A stretch of 64,000 nucleotides of DNA from NCBI GenBank assembly GCA_016718405.1, contig JADKDJ010000003.1:186001-250000 (forward strand). The letters are read 5' to 3'. The notes beneath the pieces were generated by a model. It did no database searches and was not told the DNA's origin. It was given only the letters and a program-made list of their open reading frames with translations. Positions 33,709 to 43,151 of this stretch are shown here, piece after piece (positions within the stretch are counted from its first letter, which is position 1; each line of letters opens with the position of its first letter). The position numbers were made by a program, and so were the translations under genes. Source of the stretch: Candidatus Rhodoferax odensensis. Its GTDB lineage: Bacteria > Pseudomonadota > Gammaproteobacteria > Burkholderiales > Burkholderiaceae_C.

Positions 33709-36098
33709 TCGTAATTGCTGAAACGGCTGGGGCTCTCGACGGGGTCCCGCAGGAATTGGTAACGCGGAATATTCTCTTTCAAGGTCTTCAGGGGATTGGC
33801 CCCCAGGCGGGAGAATCCGACAAACTCAAGCTGGAACATGACTCGTTGGTTGGCCGACGAAGTGCTGGTCTGCAAGCGCTCAAACACCAGGCGACCGAGC
33901 CAACAACCGGCATCGTACTCAAAACCGATCACAGAATCGACCAGCTTGCGTTCGGCCAGACTGTAGTTGAGCCGTCCCACGCTGTACCACCGGCCTTCGC
34001 CCTGACCGCGCCCGGCACCCAGCTCCTGCCCTCGGTCACCCCACAAATCGTTGATCGGCCACTGCCACCCGATGTCAATTTGCTCACTGGCATCGCGCTG
34101 AAAGCGGTACGCCGCACTGATGACCCGGTAGTTCCCTGGACTGTATCGACCGCCCAGCGTGGCGCGAACCGATTGCCGCGTCTTGGGGTTGAATTGTACG
34201 GTTGAGTCAAAGGACCAACGCGGATCCCAATTGAGCGAGGCACCCACCAGGATATCGCTCAAGCGCTCCGACACCGTGGCGCTGTTGGGCAGGGTGACGA
34301 GTTGGTCCTTGAAACGCAGGCGCTGAGCCACGCCAAAGCGCACCAACTCGGCACCGCTGGCGATATCGTGCAGGCGTGAGCTCACGCCCAGAGTCAGCAG
34401 GTTGCTGTCCGAGATGCGGTCCTGACCGACGAAGGCGTTTTCCAGGTAGATGCTGGTGAAGTTGAAATCGCTGGCCGCTGAATCGTAGTTGGGCAGCAGA
34501 CTTTGATCGCGGTACGGCGTGTTGACATACAGGGCACGCGGCTCCAGTGTCTGGCGCACGCTGCGCCCAAAGAAGCTGGTGTCGCGCTCATATATCTGGC
34601 CAGCGTCCAAGCTCACCGTGGGCAACACTCGGCGTGCCGCGCGCTCACCATTGGTCAGCGGCGTGTCGAACTGGTAGCTGGTCGCGTGCAACTGCAGTTT
34701 GGGCGTGATGAAGCCAAGCGAACTGATCCACGGTCGACTGAGCTGAAGCAGCGCGAATTGTCGCTGGCCATTCGGCTGCAGGGTCATCAGTGGGTCAGAG
34801 CGAAAACGCGTGTAGTCCGCTTCGAGCGTGTAATCGAAACCACCCACATTGACGCGCCCGTAGCGCATGGTCAGCTGGGGCAAGCGGTCGTAGGGTGGCG
34901 TGATGGGCGCATCAGTGTCTTGCAGCGTTTGCCACTTCAGCGTGCGCAGATTGACCGACAGATTGTCGCGCGACCAGTTCAGCCCCAGGTCATTGGGCAG
35001 CAGTCGTTGCGCCAAGGCGGGGTTGGTGCGCGTGAAATCACGCCAATACTGGTCATCGCTGACCCGATTGAAGTTGATGCTGAGCCCAACCGGCCCAATG
35101 GCCGCAATACGGCTATCGGGTGTTCCCTGGTGGGTGTACGACAAGCCCCAGCGCGTAGCGTCGCGCAGCCGGTCCGCGGGCATCACGTCGGCGCGAACCT
35201 GACCGCTGTAACTCGGCTCCAGATACCTGAATCCGGCACCCAGGTTGATGCCGCGTTTGCTCATGACCACCGGCCAAAAGGTGGCATCCCGATTGGGCGC
35301 AATGTTCCAGTAGTACGGGACGGTAAGCTCTGCGCCGTTGACGTTGTCCAGACCAATCAACGGCGGCAGGACACCCGACTTGCGCTGGTCGGTCAAGGGG
35401 AAACTCAACGCCGGGATCGGCAGAATCGGCACACCCTTAAAGCTCAGCGTCGCGTTTTCGGCATAACCCACCTGCTCGGCATTGTCGATCTGCAAGGTCG
35501 CGGCGCGCAGAATCCAGTCTGGCATCCAACTCGGGCCAGGCAGGCGCCGACAGGTGGTGTATGTGGCGTCCTGCACAATCGCGTGCTTGTCGTCCACAAA
35601 CTCGATGCGGCTGGCCTCGCCGTGCGCATCATTTTGCAAAAAGCGGTAACGCGGCGCTGTGAAGAAGCCCTTGAACTGGTTCACCTTGAGTTCAAGCTCG
35701 GGGCCTTCGTACACATTTCCGGCACGGTTGATGCGCACCTGGCCACGTGCTTTGGCCAGATCATCCGGCGCGTAGTATTCCAGCCGATCGGCCCGAATCA
35801 CCATATCCCCACGACGCAACACGGCGTTTCCCTCGATCACGGTTTCCAGGTCCGCGCGCCCGAACAGCAAGTCGCCCTCGACAAACGTGGGCAGAGCGCC
35901 GCCCACTGGCGGCGTAATCCTGTTCTGCAACGATGGGCTCGCGCGCAACACCATGGGGGCTTGCTCCGCCAGCGCCTGGGCCCGGGTCAAGCCAGCCTGA
36001 AGGCCAAAGCAGGCCACCGCACCAAGAGAGGCCCAATGGGCCAGCGGTCGGCGCGGTTTGAATGGCCCGGATTTCGGGTTGAGGATTGTTGGGCGCAT
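33705..36098 (-). CDS. lptD: LPS-assembly outer-membrane protein
   Basis: A 797-residue LptD, normal length for betaproteobacteria. A signal peptide (cleaved near 'LTRAQA') is followed by the OstA beta-jellyroll ('DLETVIEGNAVLRRGDMVIRADRLEYYAPDDLAKARGQV', residues 75-170) and a large outer-membrane barrel ('FPLTDQRKSGVLPPLIGLDNVNGAELTVPYYWNIAPNRDATFWP' is the strongest family block). It inserts lipopolysaccharide into the outer leaflet with LptE. Transcribed divergently from amgK over 75 bases. Confidence 0.96.
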   Translation of the reverse strand: MRPTILNPKSGPFKPRRPLAHWASLGAVACFGLQAGLTRAQALAEQAPMVLRASPSLQNRITPPVGGALPTFVEGDLLFGRADLETVIEGNAVLRRGDMVIRADRLEYYAPDDLAKARGQVRINRAGNVYEGPELELKVNQFKGFFTAPRYRFLQNDAHGEASRIEFVDDKHAIVQDATYTTCRRLPGPSWMPDWILRAATLQIDNAEQVGYAENATLSFKGVPILPIPALSFPLTDQRKSGVLPPLIGLDNVNGAELTVPYYWNIAPNRDATFWPVVMSKRGINLGAGFRYLEPSYSGQVRADVMPADRLRDATRWGLSYTHQGTPDSRIAAIGPVGLSINFNRVSDDQYWRDFTRTNPALAQRLLPNDLGLNWSRDNLSVNLRTLKWQTLQDTDAPITPPYDRLPQLTMRYGRVNVGGFDYTLEADYTRFRSDPLMTLQPNGQRQFALLQLSRPWISSLGFITPKLQLHATSYQFDTPLTNGERAARRVLPTVSLDAGQIYERDTSFFGRSVRQTLEPRALYVNTPYRDQSLLPNYDSAASDFNFTSIYLENAFVGQDRISDSNLLTLGVSSRLHDIASGAELVRFGVAQRLRFKDQLVTLPNSATVSERLSDILVGASLNWDPRWSFDSTVQFNPKTRQSVRATLGGRYSPGNYRVISAAYRFQRDASEQIDIGWQWPINDLWGDRGQELGAGRGQGEGRWYSVGRLNYSLAERKLVDSVIGFEYDAGCWLGRLVFERLQTSTSSANQRVMFQLEFVGFSRLGANPLKTLKENIPRYQFLRDPVESPSRFSNYD

Positions 36099-36173
36099 CA
36101 GGCGTAACAGGTGGCAGGCGAAGAGTGTGCAGCCGCCAGACGCCGCCGCTTAGATTTGTAGAATGGATTATCC

Positions 36174-37262
36174 ATGAGCCACTCCAACCCCCATGTCCCC
36201 TTGGCCCCGGCTGACGTTCTCACCACGGTGCAGTGGGCTGATCCGTCGCGCGCGGTGGACTTTCAATCCTGGCTGACGCCGCTGGCCCAGCGCCACGATC
36301 TGTTGGCCGACACGCTGCGCTTGGCCAGCGCCGATGCCAGCTTTCGTCGCTATTTGCGCATCGACTCCGGGCACGGCAGCCGTATCATCATGGACGCCCC
36401 GCCCGATCTGGAGGACTGCGCTCCTTTTGTCAAAGTCGCCCAGCTGATGCGCCAGGCGGGCGTGTTGGTGCCCGAGGTACTGGACTGGGACGCGCAGCAT
36501 GGCTTCCTGCTGTTGACGGACCTGGGCCAGCACACCCTGCTGCAGACCATCAACCGTGAGCAGCCGCAAGCCAACCTCGAACGCTACCTGCAGGCGATTG
36601 AAGCCCTGATTGCCTGGCAGTTGGCCTCGCAACCCAACGTGCTGGCGCCCTACGATGAAGCCTTGCTGCGCCGTGAGTTGACGCTGTTTCCCGATTGGTA
36701 CATCAGCCGCCATCGCGGTGTCACGCTCGACCCGCGACAACAGCAAACACTGCAAGCAAGCTTTGACCTGATCGTGGCGCAGAACCTGGCTTGGCCCAGT
36801 GTCTACGTGCACCGCGACTTCATGCCCCGAAACCTGATGATGGGTGACGCCGGCCTGGGTGTACTCGACTTTCAGGATGCGGTCTACGGACCAATCACCT
36901 ACGACATTGCAAGCCTGATGCGCGACGCGTTCCTGAGCTGGGAGGAGGACTTTGTACTCGACGTGACCGTGCGCTATTGGGAACGAGCGCGCACGGCGGG
37001 TCTGCCGGTGGGAACCGACTTTGGCGAGTTCTACCGTGGTGTGGAATGGATGGGTCTGCAACGCCACCTTAAAGTGGCAGGCATCTTCGCCCGGTTGACA
37101 CTGCGCGATGGCAAACCCCAGTATCTGGCCGATGCACCGCGCTTTATCGCCTATATCCGCGCCACGGCTGGGCGCTACCGCGAACTCAAGCCGCTATTGC
37201 GTCTGATCGACCAGATCGAGGGCATCGAGCCCGTCAGCGCCTACGCGTTCGGCCGCGTGTGA
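36174..37262 (+). CDS. amgK: Sugar kinase of the aminoglycoside phosphotransferase fold (AmgK-like cell-wall recycling kinase)
   Basis: A 362-residue kinase. 'SADASFRRYLRI' near residue 55 is the nucleotide loop typical of AmgK proteins, 'YVHRDFMPRNLMM' is the catalytic H-x-D-x4-N segment and 'GVLDFQDAVYGPITYDIASLMRDAF' carries the metal-binding Asp. AmgK phosphorylates N-acetylmuramate/N-acetylglucosamine at C1 for peptidoglycan recycling. A TAGAAT -10-like element lies only ten bases upstream of the ATG. The expected partner murU is not next to it; rsmE follows with a one-base overlap. Confidence 0.85.
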   Translation: MSHSNPHVPLAPADVLTTVQWADPSRAVDFQSWLTPLAQRHDLLADTLRLASADASFRRYLRIDSGHGSRIIMDAPPDLEDCAPFVKVAQLMRQAGVLVPEVLDWDAQHGFLLLTDLGQHTLLQTINREQPQANLERYLQAIEALIAWQLASQPNVLAPYDEALLRRELTLFPDWYISRHRGVTLDPRQQQTLQASFDLIVAQNLAWPSVYVHRDFMPRNLMMGDAGLGVLDFQDAVYGPITYDIASLMRDAFLSWEEDFVLDVTVRYWERARTAGLPVGTDFGEFYRGVEWMGLQRHLKVAGIFARLTLRDGKPQYLADAPRFIAYIRATAGRYRELKPLLRLIDQIEGIEPVSAYAFGRV

Positions 37263-38005
37263 TGCCACGCTTCTTCTGCCCCTTGCCGATGGAACCCGGC
37301 GCACTGCTGGACCTGCCGGCCAACGCCGCGCGCCATGTGCAGGTGTTGCGCCTGCAGCCCCGCGACACCATCACCCTGTTTGACGGCGGCCCCGACCATG
37401 GCGGCCGAGGCGGTGAGTTTGGGGCCAGCGTCGAACACATGGGGCGCAGCGACGTGCGCGTGCGCATCGGCCAGCACCAGGCCCTTGAGCGTGAGCCGGT
37501 GCTGTGCATTCAACTCGTGGTGGGAATGCCCGCCAATGAGCGCATGGACTGGCTGGTGGAGAAGGCCGCCGAGCTAGGCGTGGCCAGCATCCAGCCGCTG
37601 ATGGCCGAACGCAGCGTGCTGCGCCTGTCTGGCGAGCGCGCCCAGAAAAAGCGCGCCCATTGGCAAAGCATCACGGTCGCCGCCTGCGAGCAAAGCGGCC
37701 GCAATCGGGTGCCGCTGATTCACGAGGTGCTCGGCTTTGATGCCTGGGCCAAGGGACTGCCTGCCACCTCCGAGGACCGTCGCATGCTGCTGTCATTGCG
37801 TGTCGAGGCCATGCCGCTTCGGGAAGTGTGCGCGCCGTTGGAGACACGTCGGACCATCACCTTCCTGTCCGGCCCGGAAGGTGGACTGAGCGTCGCGGAG
37901 GAAGATCGCGCCATGGCCTTGGGTTTCCTGCCGGCAAGCCTGGGCCTGAGCACCTTGCGCGCCGAAACCGCGCCGCTGGCGGCACTGGCAGCGATGCTGA
38001 TTTGA
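37262..38005 (+). CDS. rsmE: 16S rRNA m3U1498 methyltransferase
   Basis: A 247-residue SPOUT methyltransferase. N-terminal PUA-like part ('HVQVLRLQPRDTITLFDGG'), then the trefoil-knot domain: 'LVVGMPANERMDWLVEKAAELGVASIQPLMAERS', 'ACEQSGRNRVP' and the SAM knot 'FLSGPEGGLSVAEEDRAMALGF...LGLSTLRAETAPLAAL'. These are strict RsmE motifs. The ATG overlaps the amgK stop by one base; a GTG one codon earlier is also possible. It methylates N3 of U1498 in 16S rRNA. Confidence 0.95.
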   Translation: MPRFFCPLPMEPGALLDLPANAARHVQVLRLQPRDTITLFDGGPDHGGRGGEFGASVEHMGRSDVRVRIGQHQALEREPVLCIQLVVGMPANERMDWLVEKAAELGVASIQPLMAERSVLRLSGERAQKKRAHWQSITVAACEQSGRNRVPLIHEVLGFDAWAKGLPATSEDRRMLLSLRVEAMPLREVCAPLETRRTITFLSGPEGGLSVAEEDRAMALGFLPASLGLSTLRAETAPLAALAAMLI

Positions 38006-38014
38006 GGCGCCGGG

Positions 38015-38036
38015 GGCGTGGCCTGCGTCCCACGCC
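38015..38036. terminator. Hairpin between convergent rsmE and sensor kinase genes
   Basis: GGCGTGG and CCACGCC form a 7-bp stem with an 8-base loop at the point where the two genes converge. It lacks a T-tract on either side, so termination by it is only a possibility. Confidence 0.35.
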
Positions 38037-39370
38037 TACCCGCTAACCGGCAGCACGATATCCACCTGCGCGCCGCCCGTTGGGGCCTGCGACAGCGTCA
38101 GCTCGCCCTGGTGGCTGGCCACCAGATCCTTGACTACCGCCAGCCCGATGCCGTGACCGGGTACTTGTTCATCCAGGCGCACGCGGCGTTGCAGCACCGA
38201 GTTCAGATCACCAAAGCCCGGTCCGTCGTCGATCACGCGAATGCACAGGCCCTGGGCTTCGCGCCAGACCCGCACCGAGACCTGCCCACGTGCCCACTTG
38301 GCGGCGTTGTCCAGCACGTTGCCCAGCATCTCGAAGGCATCGCCTTCATCGAGCCGCCAGCTCAAATCCGCCGGGCAATCGATCTCGAAGTGGAGCGCCT
38401 TGTCGGCGTAAACCTTGGCCAGCGAATCGCGGATGCGGCCGAGCACCGGCGCGATCACAAGCAACGGTGCAAAGCGCGCCGCACCGCTGGCGCCGGCGCG
38501 GCCCAACTGGTGTTGCACGATGCCGTCCATACGGCTGACCTGTTGCGCCACAGCCGCAGGCAACTGCTCGGGCTCGGTCAGGGACGAGCGCAACACCGCC
38601 AGAGGTGTCTTGAGACTGTGGGCCAGATCATCCAGCGCCTCCTTGTAACGCGTCTGGCGCGAACGCGCTTGGTCGATCAAGACGTTCAAATTGTTCGTCA
38701 ACCCCGCAATCTCGCTCGGGTAGCGGCCTTCCACGCTGGTCTGCTCACCTTGTTCGATGCGCCTCAGTTCCTGCGCAACGCGGCGCAGCGGCGCCAGGCC
38801 CCAGCCCAGCAGCAGCGTTTGCGCCAGCAACAACAACAAGCCTGCGCCACCCAGCCAGCCCCATAAGGTGCGGCCGAAGGCGCCCAGCTCGCGGTCAAAT
38901 TCGCGCTGGTCCTCCAGCACCGAGAACACCAGGGCGCTTGAGCGGTCCTGCTCGGTCCAGGTCACGCCGTAGGTCGCGGCCAGAAACCGCCCGGAGGCAT
39001 CCGACAGGCTGTCATAACGCCACTGGCCGGCGCTCTGCTGGCGCACGAAGGGGGGATTCAGACCCAGGGTGGAGCCCGACTGCCACTCCTCGCTCTTGCT
39101 GAGGTTGGCGATATTGGCGTACAGGCCCGACGCCGGCAAGCTCAAGCGTGGCTCGGCCAAGGCCGCCGGCATCACCAGGGAGCCCTTGCCGTCAAGTTCG
39201 GCACCGGCCATCAAAAGGTAAACCGTGGTCTGCAACCGGGCAAAGCGCACCGCGCGCACGCTGTCGGCGTGGGCACGCTGCACCGCCAGGCCGGCGCCGG
39301 CCAGAAAGGCCAGCAGCACCAGCGCGGCGCCAAGCACCAGGCGAGCGCGGATGGATCGATCAGGCCTCAT
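38036..39370 (-). CDS. Two-component sensor histidine kinase (PhoQ-like)
   Basis: A 444-residue membrane kinase. TM1 at about residues 10-30 and TM2 at about 168-190 flank a periplasmic sensor region; HAMP follows. 'DLAHSLKTPLAVLRSSL' is the H-box (phospho-acceptor His in DLAHSLKTP), the N-box is 'MLGNVLDNAAKWARGQV', and the G-boxes are 'VIDDGPGFGD' and 'GHGIGLAVVKDLV'. The H-box wording 'HSLKTPL' is typical of PhoQ-type kinases. It overlaps the response regulator stop by four bases. Stimulus unknown; Mg2+/peptide-type signals are a guess from similarity. Confidence 0.9.
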   Translation of the reverse strand: MRPDRSIRARLVLGAALVLLAFLAGAGLAVQRAHADSVRAVRFARLQTTVYLLMAGAELDGKGSLVMPAALAEPRLSLPASGLYANIANLSKSEEWQSGSTLGLNPPFVRQQSAGQWRYDSLSDASGRFLAATYGVTWTEQDRSSALVFSVLEDQREFDRELGAFGRTLWGWLGGAGLLLLLAQTLLLGWGLAPLRRVAQELRRIEQGEQTSVEGRYPSEIAGLTNNLNVLIDQARSRQTRYKEALDDLAHSLKTPLAVLRSSLTEPEQLPAAVAQQVSRMDGIVQHQLGRAGASGAARFAPLLVIAPVLGRIRDSLAKVYADKALHFEIDCPADLSWRLDEGDAFEMLGNVLDNAAKWARGQVSVRVWREAQGLCIRVIDDGPGFGDLNSVLQRRVRLDEQVPGHGIGLAVVKDLVASHQGELTLSQAPTGGAQVDIVLPVSG

Positions 39371-40038
39371 CCCAGCACAAATCGATAACCCCTGCCGCGC
39401 ACCGTCTCGATTGCTTTGAGCTGGCCATCGGGGTCGATCTTGCGCCGCAAGCGCCCCATCAGGACCTCCAGCACATTGCTGTCGCGGTCTTCGTCATGCG
39501 GATAAAGGTAGTCGGACAACTCCTGCTTGCTGACCACCCGCGCGCGCTCGCGCACCAGCAGCTCCAGCATGCGGTATTCGAAGGTGGTGAGTTCCAGCAC
39601 CTCACCACCGAGCCGCACGTTTTGCGCCGAGAAATCGATCGCCAGCGGACCCAAGGTCAGCACGTCAGAGGCGGCCTTGAGTGAGCGTCGCAGCAAGGCC
39701 TTGACGCGGGCCGCCAGCTCCGGGTACTCGAACGGTTTGACCAGGTAGTCGTCGGCGCCGGATTCCAGCCCTTTGACTTTGTCTTGCCAGCTGCCACGCG
39801 CAGTGAGGATCAGGATCGGCAGCGTGCGCCCCTCGGCGCGCAAGGTTTGCACCACCGTCAAGCCACTGACCTTGGGCAGACCCAGATCGACGATGGCAAG
39901 GTCCACCGGATACTCGCGCGCCTGAAACAGACCGTCTTCGCCCTCGGCCGCCACGTCCACGCGATAGCCATCGGCTTGCAGTTGGCGCTGCAGCCCAATG
40001 CGCAAAATGGCGTCGTCTTCAACCAGAAGCAAGCGCAT
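39367..40038 (-). CDS. OmpR/PhoP-family response regulator
   Basis: A 223-residue regulator. The receiver domain has acidic pocket 'EDD' at residues 7-9, phospho-acceptor Asp51 ('AIVDLGLPKVSG') and Lys101 in 'DDYLVKPFEYPEL'. The C-terminal winged helix ('LELTTFEYRMLELLVRERARVVSKQELSDYLY...VLEVLMGRLRRKID') is of the OmpR class. It lies between a PepSY-domain gene and the kinase, a common betaproteobacterial arrangement. Confidence 0.94.
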   Translation of the reverse strand: MRLLLVEDDAILRIGLQRQLQADGYRVDVAAEGEDGLFQAREYPVDLAIVDLGLPKVSGLTVVQTLRAEGRTLPILILTARGSWQDKVKGLESGADDYLVKPFEYPELAARVKALLRRSLKAASDVLTLGPLAIDFSAQNVRLGGEVLELTTFEYRMLELLVRERARVVSKQELSDYLYPHDEDRDSNVLEVLMGRLRRKIDPDGQLKAIETVRGRGYRFVLG

Positions 40039-40062
40039 GGCGGCCCAGCAGGCGAAACCGGG

Positions 40063-40299
40063 CTACAAGGCGCGCCCGCTGGCCACGTCGATCAGGATCA
40101 CGCGCACTTCACCGCGCGGTGTCACCACCTTGACGCGCCAGACCGCGCGCCCGCCACGCTCAGCGCGCTCCACCGAGAGCACACGGGCACCACTGACACG
40201 CTGCGCGATGGCGGCCGCGTCATCGCGACTGGTGTCAGCCCACGCGGGCACGGCCAGCGCGATCAGGACAGCGCAAAACAAGGCAGATAGTCGTTTCAT
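40063..40299 (-). CDS. Small periplasmic PepSY-domain protein
   Basis: A 78-residue protein with a signal peptide ('LSALFCAVLIALAVPAWA'), then 'DAAAIAQRVSGARVLSVERAERGGRAVWRVKVVTPRGEVRVILIDVASGRAL', the PepSY pattern. It is the first gene of the two-component operon (25 bases before the regulator), so it may modulate the sensor in the periplasm. Confidence 0.82.
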   Translation of the reverse strand: MKRLSALFCAVLIALAVPAWADTSRDDAAAIAQRVSGARVLSVERAERGGRAVWRVKVVTPRGEVRVILIDVASGRAL

Positions 40300-40347
40300 G
40301 TCAGTGCGATAAGGCGAGACTGGTGTGCAGTCAAGTGGACAATGTTA

Positions 40348-40860
40348 CTACCGCTCGATCGGCTCTACGGAAACACGTACTGTCAAGGTATTGCCGGGGT
40401 TTTCACGGGTGACGGTGCTGTAGTGCTGGCCGCGGTACTCGTAGTTGACCCGATAACCTGTGATGCGGGTTTGCGTGTCGTAGACGGTGCGGCAGCGCTT
40501 GACTTCCCGCGCGGCGGGCTCGTAGTAGTGCTCCCGGCGATCCCGGTTGTCCAGCCGATCGCCAGCAATGGCGCCCACTACAGCACCCAGCGCCGTGGCG
40601 GCCTCCCGACCATGACCCTTGCCGACCTGGTTACCAATGATGCCTCCGGCCACACCACCCACGATGGCGCCACCGTAGCTGCGCTCGCTATCCACGCGCT
40701 GGGTCTCGGTCACCCAGTGGCTGCTGCACTCGTTGCGCGGCACGTTGATGTTTTCATATTGGGGATCGACGCTGCGCACGCGGGCCTGATCGGTGAAGCT
40801 CTGGGCTTGGGCGCCCAGCAGGGCGGTGGCGAACAGGCTGGCAATGACAAGACGTTTCAT
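40348..40860 (-). CDS. Glycine-zipper 2TM-domain outer-membrane/periplasmic protein
   Basis: A 170-residue exported protein with signal peptide ('VIASLFATALLGAQAQ'). The central 'YGGAIVGGVAGGIIGNQVGKGHGREAATALGAVVGAIAGDRL' is a glycine-zipper two-helix hairpin as in Rickettsia 17-kDa/SlyB-like proteins, and the C-terminal 'CRTVYDTQTRITGYRVNYEYRGQHYSTVTRENPG' is the usual RcpC-like tail in betaproteobacteria. Probably an envelope-integrity protein; exact role unknown. Confidence 0.85.
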   Translation of the reverse strand: MKRLVIASLFATALLGAQAQSFTDQARVRSVDPQYENINVPRNECSSHWVTETQRVDSERSYGGAIVGGVAGGIIGNQVGKGHGREAATALGAVVGAIAGDRLDNRDRREHYYEPAAREVKRCRTVYDTQTRITGYRVNYEYRGQHYSTVTRENPGNTLTVRVSVEPIER

Positions 40861-41058
40861 GAAGGGCTCCTAGGGGTTGGTATGGAAGGCAGTGTGCGCG
40901 AGCGCGCATGAACCCAAGCTGAACAAACGGCAAATAGTTTGCAGGCGCAGCGCCCATGCGTTGACGTTTGCACCATCGGCGTCGAGTAGGTCCTGTGCAA
41001 AGTGTCAGCCATAGGGGATACTTGACGGCAATTGTTCACCCTCTCCTTTTTGCCTGCT

Positions 41059-42147
41059 ATGGTCTACACGAAGCTAGCGAGACGCCCACTCCAGCCTGTT
41101 CAAGCCGCGACATGGCACGCACTTCTTGTCGCCGCAGCGGTCCTTGCCGGGTGCGGCGGTGGCAGCGAGGGTGGGACAGACCCTGCACCGATTCCAGCGC
41201 CAACCCCACCTACACCCACGGAGCTAGCGCGCATAAATGCTGCCACCCAAACGGCCACTTCAAACCCAGCCTGCGGCAGTAGCGCAATGCCAGAGGGTTT
41301 CTATTGGGAAATCGGCGACCGCAACGGGGCTCGGTCTTCAGGCACGGTCAGTGGCTCCAATACCCCAACTGCGTCACAAGTAATACCCATTGCATCGTCG
41401 TCGAAGTGGGTCTACTCGACCTACGTGCTCCAGAAGTCGGGCAGTGTGCGCTTGGCCGATGTGCCGTTTCTGAGCTTTACCAGCGGCTACGTGTTTCCCC
41501 CCCTGAAGGCCGCCAAAGAAGTCGTGTGCGGGCTGACCGAAACCGTTGGGCAGTGCGCGGCAGACGTGATTCAGTCGCCCGCGGCGAGCGGCAACTTCTA
41601 TTACAGCGCTGGGCACTTTCAGTATCACGCGGCAAACATCATGGGGCTTGGGTCCTTAGGGGCGCTTTCGCTGACCACCGAGATTGCCTCGCAAATAGGC
41701 GCCTTTGACTTTGCTTACTTGCAGACCAATCTGGCCGGCGGACTCAACGCCAGCGCCAACGGCTATGGCGCTTTTCTGCGTCGCATGTTGCGTGGCGACT
41801 ACCTGATGTCGTCGCAGCTTGGCAGCCACAAGGTTTGTGGCTCAGCCGCCTGTGCGGCCGGCTTGGTGCTGTCACCGGCGCCGTCCAATGAAGCCTGGAA
41901 TTACTCGCTTGGGCACTGGGTCGAGGATGATCCCACACTCGGCGACCACGCCTTCAGCAGCGCCGGCGCGCTGGGTTTCTATCCGTGGATAGACAGCAGC
42001 AAGACCTGGTACGGTGTGCTGGCGCGGCGCGCCTCGGCTCCTGGGGGCAACCAGGGCGTTGTGTCGTTGAACTGCGGTCGGCTGATCCGGCAAGCATGGG
42101 TCACAGGTGTTACGGTGACCGACACTACGCCCACGCCGCCGCGCTGA
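41059..42147 (+). CDS. Lipoprotein with beta-lactamase/serine-hydrolase-like fold
   Basis: About 362 residues. A lipoprotein signal with lipobox LAGC leads into a Gly/Pro-rich linker. Weak but consistent class C beta-lactamase or esterase marks are present: 'IPIASSSKWVYSTYVLQ' gives a Ser-x-x-Lys motif, 'NFYYSAGHFQYHAANIM' fits the Tyr motif region, and 'SSAGALGFYPWIDSSKTWYGVLARR' resembles the end of that fold. The ATG at 41059 is used; a TTG nine codons earlier is in frame. No substrate can be given; it may be a cell-surface esterase or an inactive relative. Confidence 0.6.
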   Translation: MVYTKLARRPLQPVQAATWHALLVAAAVLAGCGGGSEGGTDPAPIPAPTPPTPTELARINAATQTATSNPACGSSAMPEGFYWEIGDRNGARSSGTVSGSNTPTASQVIPIASSSKWVYSTYVLQKSGSVRLADVPFLSFTSGYVFPPLKAAKEVVCGLTETVGQCAADVIQSPAASGNFYYSAGHFQYHAANIMGLGSLGALSLTTEIASQIGAFDFAYLQTNLAGGLNASANGYGAFLRRMLRGDYLMSSQLGSHKVCGSAACAAGLVLSPAPSNEAWNYSLGHWVEDDPTLGDHAFSSAGALGFYPWIDSSKTWYGVLARRASAPGGNQGVVSLNCGRLIRQAWVTGVTVTDTTPTPPR

Positions 42148-42168
42148 ATCGCATCGCTGGGGCGGCTG

Positions 42169-43068
42169 TCACTGGCCCGAACCGTAATCCACCGGTTCTC
42201 TAAAGTGCTCCATCATCAGCCGGTAGAACCAGAACGCTTCGTCGGAGCGCATCAACTCGCCTAGGCGTCCGGGAGGTATTCCGGTTACGCGCCGCACCTC
42301 GCGGCCCATGTGGGATTGGTCGGCAAAGCCTGCCTGCGCCGCCAGCGCGGCCAGGTCCAGCGCTGCGTCTGGTGGCTGCTCGGATGCATGGGCCATGGCC
42401 CGCTCGGTGCGCACGAACAGTTGCAAATCGCGGTAACTCTGCCCAGTCCAGTCCCTGAATCGACGCTGCGCCCGCCGAATACCAGCGCCCGATTTTGAGA
42501 AGGCGGCCCGCACCGCCAGCGACTGCACCCAGCCGTGCAGGTTCGGCAGCGCCCGCGCGTCGTGCAGGTTGCGCCACAAGGGCTGCAACATGGCCTCGAT
42601 TTGACTAAACGGCTCGTCGCTGTCGCGCATTCCGACATCGAGCAATCTGGCCAATAGCGGGCCTGAGGCCAGTGCGTCCAGTGGCACGATCTTGTCCACC
42701 AGCTCCTCAACGTTGATGCCCAGCAAAGCCGACAAGGCCTCCGGATAGAAACTGACCGACAGCGCATGCACCGCCCCCGGCGACCAACTGGCCGACGGCT
42801 TTCGGTGCGGGCCTGCAAGCACAACACGCGGCAACGCTGACGCCAAAGACGGGGCCGACGAGGCTGAGGTCGGCTGCTGCACCATGTGCAAGTCCCCCTG
42901 AAAGGTCCACGAGATCATGGGCAGGGGTGAGGCAGGGTAGTAGTTGAACCGCTGCGCGTCGGTGAACTGCAAACCTCTCGTGTCACGCTCCACCCCCAGA
43001 TAAATGCAAGCGCCCAAGGCAGGGCGCGGCAGGTGCAAGCGTGCGTGCATCGACATTTGTATCGGCAT
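42169..43068 (-). CDS. AraC family transcriptional regulator
   Basis: About 299 residues. The C-terminal third holds the two helix-turn-helix units ('GIRRAQRRFRDWTGQSYRDLQLFVRTERAM' and 'LDLAALAAQAGFADQSHMGREVRRVTGIPPGRL'). The N-terminal domain is a beta-rich effector domain with 'FYPEALSALLGINVEELVDKIVPL', as in DUF6597-like AraC regulators. ATG at 43068 is chosen because the longer frame to 43134 enters the divergent promoter. It is divergent from the esterase gene at 43152, its probable target. Confidence 0.82.
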   Translation of the reverse strand: MPIQMSMHARLHLPRPALGACIYLGVERDTRGLQFTDAQRFNYYPASPLPMISWTFQGDLHMVQQPTSASSAPSLASALPRVVLAGPHRKPSASWSPGAVHALSVSFYPEALSALLGINVEELVDKIVPLDALASGPLLARLLDVGMRDSDEPFSQIEAMLQPLWRNLHDARALPNLHGWVQSLAVRAAFSKSGAGIRRAQRRFRDWTGQSYRDLQLFVRTERAMAHASEQPPDAALDLAALAAQAGFADQSHMGREVRRVTGIPPGRLGELMRSDEAFWFYRLMMEHFREPVDYGSGQ

Positions 43069-43151
43069 AGTTGTTGTCGAGTCCGTTCTATACCGGGGGC
43101 CTGATATTGGAGACACTGGGCCGCATTCGATCACTCTGCTTTCGACTATTC

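Noticed and set aside
34503..36107. A 534-codon open frame on the + strand opposite lptD
   Set aside because: It is the antisense shadow of a well-supported lptD; composition is typical of reversed GC-rich coding sequence and it has no family motif.
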